A stretch of 64,000 nucleotides of DNA from Lactuca virosa (lineage: Eukaryota > Streptophyta > Magnoliopsida > Asterales > Asteraceae). Under the pieces are notes generated by a model. That model worked only from the letters and a program-made list of their open reading frames with translations. It searched no databases and was not told where the DNA came from. Positions within the stretch are counted from its first letter, which is position 1; the number at the start of each line of letters is the position of its first letter. Positions 57,598 through 64,000 of the stretch are shown piece after piece. The DNA lies in assembly GCA_928212115.1 (NCBI GenBank), contig CAKMRJ010000001.1:369099147-369163146 (forward strand). The letters run 5' to 3'. The translations under genes and the position numbers were made by a program.

Positions 57598-58263
57598 CCG
57601 TTACATCAACGGATCATGTGTTGTCCCTCCACCCTAATAACCGACCACCTTTCTCCTTGAAGGTGGGTTGCCTGTGCGACGCAAGAGAGACATGCAGGAG
57701 AGATCGTGAGAGAAATACGCAAGAGAGAGTGAAGAGAGGGGACTGGGACAGTTAGGGTTCGAGTATGCAATGGTTTTGTGTTACCTTGGATCGAAGTAGT
57801 AAACAAAGACTACTTGGTAAGTTTTTATCCTCCTACTCCATATGTAATCGAGTCCCAACAAGCTTTCATGAGTTTGTGAATACCTTGCTGCCGTTTTGAA
57901 CATACACCCTATGCATAGCCTCCATTCTTCTCCTTTTGTTTCATGAACTTGTTGCTGATTCACTCTACTTTATCAACGCAAGATCATAAATGAAGGCAAC
58001 TATGATACCTTGCATCTTCAAATTAGGTTCTAGCTAGTTAGCCATGGAAAACCCCCATACATTATTCTAATTTTCAGGCCACTGTTTATGCTTTTTCTTT
58101 TTCTGTCCAACCCCGAAGCAGGCCCGATCAAACCTTAATCCTTCGGTTTCTCATGGTGTGATAACAACCTTAATTACCTTTCTTTGATGAACTATATTGC
58201 AAATTAAAAATCCATGAATTCTTTCTTCATGTACAACCATTTTAGTGTTGAAATATCTTTTAA
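57598..58263. other. Unassigned; possible leader-like segment
   Basis: A purine-rich GAGAGAGTGAAGAGAGGGG run near 57720 is followed by a CAATGG start and a GTAAGT donor-like site near 57818, which could be a captured leader exon. No protein was recognised. Confidence 0.3.
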
Positions 58264-58279
58264 CACTACAAGGAATGAG

Positions 58280-58700
58280 GCCTATGCCGACGACACTTTC
58301 AGCCACTATGCCAACAACATGTCGTTGGGAAAGCCTATACCGACGAATTGTCGTCCGTACAAAATCGTCAGTATAGCCCCATCGGTAGAAGTGGAAAATG
58401 TCAGGATAGATGTCGTCGGTACAGAGCTACCAATGCCAATGACATGTCGTCTGCAAAGGGTCGCTGGGAGTGATTTTCGAGGAAAAAAAGTTTTATTATA
58501 AACCTATTTCGACGACTTATCGTCAGTATAAAGGTCACCTTTACCGACGACATTTCGTCGGGACAGGTGTAAGCAATCCAGACGACTTGTGGTCGGGAAA
58601 AGGGGGTGGAAGACAACTTGCGTTGTAGTAATGGAGACGACACGTCGTCAGTAAATGTGAAACTGTTTTTACAGTTATAAAACTATACCGATGACATGTC
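58280..58700. repeat. CACTA subterminal repeats, GACGAC..GTCGTC palindromes
   Basis: About ten copies of ACCGACGACATGTCGTCGG-type units, in palindromic or half form (for example near 58315, 58410, 58545, 58625, 58690), unlike the GATACACC array of the other CACTA. Confidence 0.85.
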
Positions 58701-58738
58701 TTCGGCATAGCCTTTTTTTTAAAAAATTTCACGGATTT

Positions 58739-58774
<36 letters not shown>
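58739..58774. repeat. (TA)n microsatellite
   Basis: About 18 TA units just inside the subterminal repeat zone. Confidence 0.93.
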
Positions 58775-58777
<3 letters not shown>

Positions 58778-58940
58778 AAACCTATTTTTTTAAACAAATC
58801 CGAACAGTATATATGCAGAATAATATCAGACACTTATTAACTATAATAAACCATTAAAATTCAAATTCAAAATTTACTACATAGCAATATAACAAAAAAA
58901 ACAAGTCTATAACAAACATTGTTCAAAAATAACAAAAAGA

Positions 58941-60420
58941 TCAATAAGAATCTTCACTGTTTTCGTTCTCATTCTTGTTCTCGTTCTCCTCGAGCTCGTT
59001 GGTTGGTTCAGGGGTATTATGTGAAAACATATTGGGATTGAATTGGAATTGTGGCATTGGTTGTGGTTGGAAGTTAGGAATGACGGACACGAATGTGTTA
59101 TTATACATTTGTTGCATTTGAAACATTTGTCGTTGCATGTATCGCATTTGTTGGGTTAAGGCAACAACTTGAGAATTATCTGAAGATTGAGATGTGGAAG
59201 CTTTGGAATGTTTGGAATGTTCATTTGGAAATAAATTATTGTTGATGTTTGGTTTCCTTCCAACTCCACGGATATGTCTGCGTCTCTCGCCGAGGGCACG
59301 AGTGAGACAATGTTTTTCATTTAACTTTTCACTCTCCCTGAGCTCTTCTTGCGTCAACATCCTCTCGTTGAATATTTTTCTAAAATAAATAAAACAATAA
59401 ACATACATTAATTAAAACAAATAACTAAAATTATACACTAAAATAATAATAATATACCTTAAAATAACTATAATAATAATAATAATAAATAATAATAATA
59501 ATAACAACATAATTATCAAATAATGTATTAACTTTGTTTTATTACTTACCCAAGCTACTTCTGCTTGCGGTGTACACCAACCCTCACATTCTTTAAATCA
59601 CCTTTGTCTCCAACCGTCGATATGTTGCGGGTATTGTCCATTTGCTCTCTATAATAAGCCAAAAACAATTAATATATTTATATAAGTGTTAATAAAAATA
59701 TTATATAATACAAATAAATTTAATTACCTCCCCATGACGTCTGTCTGCATATGATCTACTTCCATAAGAACTCATATATGGAAGTTTGGCCCTACTTTCT
59801 TTACCCTTTTCGTAATGATTCCTATAACCTCTTCCAAAAAAAGAAGATCATTCATGTCATCCCAAGCTTGGTCGTCCATATCTTCCGGTGGACATTGTCT
59901 TGCACCTTTCACATCATCATATCCACCAACCTCATCAAAATATCTTTTCACAACATGTTTGTGTTCTTTATAAGCTCTTTGGCAGTCGCCATGTACAGTT
60001 GTTAACGGCTTCCCACATACATGTACCCTGATACATATCAAGATCAAAAAATGTCTGCAATAAAAAAAACAAATTTAATTAGTAAAAAAATATTTAAAAA
60101 GTATGAAAATTTTCACATATAAAAAGTATTGTATACTTACTTCTATCTGAGGATACATAGGTTCATAGAAATGGAAATGAACACGCATCCAAGTCCTAAA
60201 ATGGAGTGGTACATATTCTGCCACATAATTTGAGATAATCCTTGTTAACATTTTGCCATTATCATTTATGAATTTATAGGTCCCCCGTCGCTATCAACTT
60301 CCACCGGTAAAAGTTTTTTTACCACTGGCCAAGAACTTTTTTCGCATATTTAAACTTCTTCCTTTGCCACGCCGACACGTCGGGTTTGCTACATTATGTA
60401 GTTGTAATTAATCGAGTATG
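58941..60420 (-). pseudogene. CACTA TNP1-like (transposase-24) gene, degenerate
   Basis: Reading leftwards from about 60420: a GLSQIMWQN.. segment leading to RTWMRVHFHFYEPMYPQ, then (60047-59772) CPPEDMDDQAWDDMNDLLF, where the W..L..LF pattern is the TNP1 signature, then (59408-58941) LTRALGERRRHIRGVGRKP followed by Ser/Gln/Met-rich low complexity with an RYMQRQMFQMQQMY coiled coil and an acidic Asn/Glu C-terminus. Exons are separated by AT-rich introns. Stops in the N-terminal part indicate decay. TNP1/TNPA-type proteins bind subterminal repeats. Confidence 0.65.
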
Positions 60421-60514
60421 AATTATCATCATCATCTGAAGAGTACGTATCACCACCATCATCTTCGTCATTAATGAAATCATCATTGTTTATAGTAGGA
60501 GCCACACTTGATTC

Positions 60515-61303
60515 TGTTGGATTAGGTGTCTAAGCCATAATTATATTTGGTATGTACTTGACCCGATTGTAGCATGATCCTTTTGGGTTGCCTTCACCAG
60601 AGCAACTTGACTGGATGAATAATGGAGAAAGAGGTTATTACGGTTTATTAATATATTATTTGAATAATATATTAAAGGAGAAATCATATTAATTAATTAA
60701 CATTGGTCAAGAATTAATTTTAGAATTAATTTTGTGGTCAAAAGAGGTTAATTGAAATAAAGAGACTAAACTTGTAATTATTGGATAATTGCATTTTGGG
60801 CTGAGGAACCCTTGGAAAGGGGTTGGATAAAATCCTTATGGATAGCCCATAAGATTTCGTCCAAGGAGGGATTCTAGAAGATTCTCATGGGCTGCTTAGA
60901 GCCTAAGCAACCGGATAAGTGTTTGATTGAAACCCTAATTCCTCACCTATATAAAGGATCCTTAGGCTTCATAATTTCGGCTACACCAACCCTAAGAAGA
61001 GTTCCAAGAGCCGAAATTACCTTCCCCTCCCTCTCTAAGATTCTCCAATTTGCTTTGGTGTTTGTGATCTATTAGAGGCACAACATTTTGGGTGCTAGGG
61101 TTCTCAAAAGCTCAAGATCTTCAAGCAACAATCAAAGGTAACATTATTACTAGTTTATTTATGTTGATTTAGTTTTTGTTGTATGCTAGATTAGGGTTTG
61201 CAAGTCTTGGACAAATATTGCATGTACAATTAGAAAAACTAGATCCAAGCATTAGGGTTTGCATGAACACCATAGGAATGTTGTTTTTGCTCATAACCTA
61301 ATA
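60515..61303 (+). repeat. Copia 5' LTR
   Basis: TGTTGGATTAGGTG to ATAACCTAATA (the expected CAACA end mutated to TAATA), 789 bp, related to 56567-57396. A CTATATAAAGG TATA box lies at about 60951. It is followed at once by GTGATATCCGAGCC, a decayed form of TGGTATCAGAGCC. Confidence 0.88.
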
Positions 61304-61317
61304 GTGATATCCGAGCC
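61304..61317 (+). promoter_or_regulatory. Degenerate copia primer-binding site
   Basis: GTGATATCCGAGCC differs from the initiator-tRNA site TGGTATCAGAGCC at a few positions, suggesting reduced priming. Confidence 0.7.
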
Positions 61318-62701
61318 TAGATCGTTTCTCTTTTGTATTTGATGCATAACTAATTTGTTCAAGCTCAAAAGTCGAAAAATCCAGCCTCTGACTGATGGAC
61401 TCGTCGAGTCACCAGATGAACTCGACGAGTCAGGGCTACTCGACGAGTCCAGTTCTATGACTCGGCGAGTCGGCTTGTCTGGTCGCTAATTTTTCGGGAT
61501 TTTGACTAAAATTGAATTGGGATAATTACCAAAAATGATTTTGACTGATAAAACTCGATTTTTTCAATATGACATTGATTATCCAAATTCAATTGAATGA
61601 TAATTCTCATAAATAAGATAATTACTTGTTTTATAAGATAAAATTAATTATTTGTAATTTTGTTTTGAATTATCTTGTTAAGAAAATTAGATTAGGTCAA
61701 ATGATGTGATAAATATTAATAATATGATTAATTAATTATTTTTCAAATTTGATCTAAAAGATGTTTTGAATTGCCCTCAAGTTTTGGAATTTAAAGTTTT
61801 GATTAATAGTTTTACTTTTGAAATATTTAAATTCTAAACCCTAGAGTTTTAAAAGTTAAAATTCAACCCTTATACTATTATAATATTAAAAGATTAATAA
61901 TATATATATGTATAAGATAAAACTAGTCTTACCGTTAGTAGGCCTCATTCACGAAGCCGATCTATAAGGGGGTATAAGGTTGCTGCCTATAAAATGGCAG
62001 TTTAATGGGTGTCCACTCTCACCCACCGCTTCCTTGATTGGTGGAGGGTCGTTAGCCTAACGGGTAGGATATGGCAACCAAATCCTCATCAATAAATATA
62101 ATGATTATAATTAAGTAACTAAATGTTTTTATAAAATTCTCAATCTTAGTTACTTCAGGTAAAATATGAAAATGTATGCTTTTCCATGAAATTACACTTT
62201 GCACTTTTCCAAGTCGTTAGTGGAGCGTATGTGGTTAACCGACACACTAATTTGGGACTAGCAAAGGTAGCAAAGGGTAACTTGATGTTTATCATATATC
62301 AATGGAGCGTGTGTGGCTAACCAGCACATTGATTAGGTGGTAAATGACATCGAGAGTACCAAGTACATTTGCATGGTTATTCACACCTTATTTGTAATCC
62401 TCGGTATCCCAGTCACAAACTTGAAGGGCATAATCGAGATTTAAACATGCCATTGAAAAGTTCAATGAATCTCAAAAGAATCTAGGAATTTCAATTCATT
62501 TAAAACTTAAAGTCCTTTTCGTTTTTCATGGTGGAAATTGGTAAATCGTCATTTACCTACCTTCATATTATTTGCATTTAGATTACGACATCCCTCTTCT
62601 GAATTGTAAGTAATTATGTTGGATCCTAGCCCTAATTTCTCATTTGGGTGTTTAATTGGGGATTATTATCTAATGTAAACTTTTTTCCTTTTCTATTTCA
62701 G
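61318..62701 (+). other. Copia leader with ACTCGACGAGTC cluster
   Basis: Long untranslated leader. Four motifs lie at 61398-61410 (GACTCGTCGAGTC), 61420-61431 and 61438-61449 (both ACTCGACGAGTC) and 61459-61471 (GACTCGGCGAGTC). The phrase GTGTGTGGCTAACC or a near copy occurs at 62228 and 62310 in a 75-90-bp degenerate duplication. AT-rich elsewhere. Confidence 0.8.
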
Positions 62702-63571
62702 ATGTCTATTCAAAACAACAACAACTCTTCTGGCTCGACCCCTTCTGGCTCATTCTCACTCATGAACTTGTGTGGGAGGGTGATATTTGATGGGACCAAT
62801 TTCAATGATTGGATCTGCAACATTCGCATGGTCACCCACTACGAGGACAAAGAGTATGTTCTCGACAAGGAGCTGAAAGAGGTCAACGTCAACACTGCTA
62901 CTCCTGAAGAAATTGCTGCTTACGAAACTCATGAGCGAGATGCTATGAAGGTTTATTGCATCATGCTCGCAACAATGACTGATGAACTCCAAAAGTCCTA
63001 CGAGGACTACTATCCCTACGAGACGCACCAAGATTTGATGGAACATTACCATCAAAGTGCCAGGCAGGAGATGTATGAGATCATTTCCTCGATGATCACT
63101 ACCAAAATAAAGGATGGAGAGTCCATCACGGCCTACTTGCAGAAAATGCAGAAGTTCGTGGACCGTTTGCTGAAGCTGAATATCAACTTCGATGAGGAGC
63201 TGGCCATAGATATCATTATTCACTTGTTGCCTCCTTGTTACAACAAGTTTCATATGACCTATCATATGAACAAGGAGGAGGTCACTATGAGAAAGCTTCA
63301 ATGCTTGCTAAGGACTGTTGAGAGTAGTCTAAAAGGCAAATCTACTGCATCTACTCCTACTACTGTTACCCATGTCTTGGTTATTGGGAAAGGGAAAGGA
63401 AAGAAGAGGAAGGCTCCTTATAAGAGCCACAAGGGTAAAACCCATGATAGATCCTCTTCTAGTGGGACCAAAGCTGGTTCTGCTACCCCCTCTTCTAACC
63501 CAAAAGAAGCAGAGTGCTTCTACTGTCACGAAAAAGGGCATTGGAAACGAAGCTGCCCGAAGTATCTGTAG
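62702..63571 (+). pseudogene. Copia gag
   Basis: Start ATG 62702 (MSIQNNNNSSGS) chosen because it matches the usual gag start; an upstream in-frame Met at 62648 lies in leader sequence. The gag domain runs through FDGTNFNDW (about residues 35-43) and a helical region with MYEIISSMI. A basic linker KGKGKKRKAPYKSHKGK (about 225-241) precedes zinc knuckle CFYCHEKGHWKRSC (about 271-284), CX2CX4HX4C complete. The frame ends at TAG 63569, where copia polyproteins normally continue (the following DIKDGKIK reads in frame), so this stop is probably a nonsense mutation, though it could act as a readthrough stop. Confidence 0.88.
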
Positions 63572-63626
63572 GACATCAAGGATGGGAAGATAAAGGCCAT
63601 CCTTCGTAGGTATTTACACTATTTAA

Positions 63627-64000
63627 TCTAATAACTCATCACATGCTATTTCTTGGGTCCTTGATACAGGATGTGGTTTTCACATTTGTTCTGATTTGCA
63701 GGGTCTAAGAAGAAGTAGGGATGTGGAGCATGGGAAGATGAACCTGATCATGGGGAATAGGAAAGCGTCGCCTGTCACCAAGATTGGAGTTTACTCTTTA
63801 GTGCTTAGTAGTGGGTTAAGTTTAGATTTAAATGATTGTTGCTACTCGTCAGAAATGGAGAGAAACATTATTTCTTTTCATGGTTTGTACAGAAAAGGTT
63901 TTAGATTTTCGTTTAATAATGAAATTGGTTCTATTAATGCTTTCTTGAATGGTACTTTCTATTTTGAAGCATTGCCTTGTAATGGAGTATATGAAACTGT
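63627..64000 (+). pseudogene. Copia protease region, frameshifted from gag
   Basis: In a frame shifted from gag, open from 63627 to the window end: SWVLDTGCGFHIC carries the aspartic protease D-T-G, followed by a GLRRSRDVEHGKMNL segment and ERNIISF. Between gag TAG (63569) and here a frame change is needed, with further stops in the gag frame near 63630. Integrase and RT lie to the right of the window. Confidence 0.82.

Larger units (their letters stand above)
58264..60514 (-). mobile_element. CACTA element, 3' end on minus strand, cut by copia insertion
   Basis: CACTACAAGGAATG at 58264 is a CACTA terminus, preceded by TAA as possible 3-bp target. A subterminal repeat zone follows (58280-58700), then a degenerate TNP1-like gene on the minus strand. 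Orientation (TNP1 nearest the 3' end) matches the element at 38693-47236. The interior is interrupted by the copia LTR at 60515; the rest lies beyond the window or is lost. Confidence 0.75.
60515..64000 (+). mobile_element. Ty1/copia element, 5' half, running off the window
   Basis: LTR (60515-61303), primer-binding-like site, a 1.4-kb leader, gag and the start of pol. It sits inside the CACTA at 58264-60514. The 5-bp sequence before it is GATTC; the 3' copy is out of view. Confidence 0.9.

Noticed and set aside
62756..63301. 181-codon frame on the minus strand
   Set aside because: Antisense shadow of the copia gag, which has zinc knuckle and capsid motifs on the plus strand.
1..64000. tRNA, rRNA or other structured RNA genes
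   Set aside because: I saw no convincing A and B box pair with a cloverleaf, or rRNA block, by eye; a tRNA search was not possible here.

Overview
The window looks like repeat-dense intergenic DNA from a dicot plant nucleus. I think of Asteraceae, and lettuce (Lactuca) in particular, because the ACTCGACGAGT-bearing Ty3/gypsy LTRs and the copia and hAT families resemble what I remember from that group. That attribution is from memory and was not tested. I found no intact, convincingly single-copy host gene. Almost everything recognisable is a transposable element (TE), usually broken and often nested inside another. One host-derived fragment is clear: a COBRA-like pseudogene near the left end.

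Layout. 1-867: tail of a Ty1/copia pol and its 3' LTR. 1105-1640: COBRA-like pseudogene. 1880-5135: decayed Ty3/gypsy (Tekay-like) leader and gag, split by a reversed Athila-like solo LTR (2697-4139). 5463-10083: 5' part of an Athila-like element (LTR, primer-binding site, leader, gag); its LTR was hit by a second gypsy solo LTR (6532-8478, perfect 5-bp target duplication). 10262-16836: a complete but dead hAT transposon, interrupted by a reversed solo LTR (13207-16183) that itself holds a hAT MITE (13694-14158). 16845-17513: TA arrays and an LTR remnant. 17514-21557: 4 kb with nothing firm. 21558-26550: a second dead hAT, on the minus strand, carrying a truncated gypsy LTR (23639-25555). 27147-27817: a Mutator-like MITE. 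28833-33553: a nearly intact Ty1/copia element with a single stop codon near the start of its polyprotein. 35321-35773: a GC-rich hAT MITE. 35942-37701: a large fold-back element with another MITE in one arm. 38693-47236: a CACTA (En/Spm) element with a tnp2 transposase, a TNP1-like gene joined to a ULP1-type cysteine protease, and a subterminal repeat array. 47319-56120: a LINE split by a non-autonomous CACTA-like insertion (47691-55035), which itself holds a gypsy solo LTR (50537-52939). 56216-57597: LTR and hAT fragments around a perfect copia solo LTR (56567-57396). 58264-60514: 3' end of a minus-strand CACTA. 60515-64000: 5' half of a copia element inserted into that CACTA and running off the window.

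The most interesting pattern is shared by several otherwise unrelated LTR families. Each carries, just upstream of its TATA box, two closely spaced CG-containing interrupted palindromes whose sequence is specific to the family (ACTCGACGAGT, GTTTACGGCCGTAAAC, GTTACGCTGGGCGTAAC, ACCACGTCGTGGT). In most of them a second cluster of the same motif lies several hundred bases into the transcribed leader. The gypsy motif also appears, as an exact 12-mer in duplicate, in the leader of the copia element at the right end.
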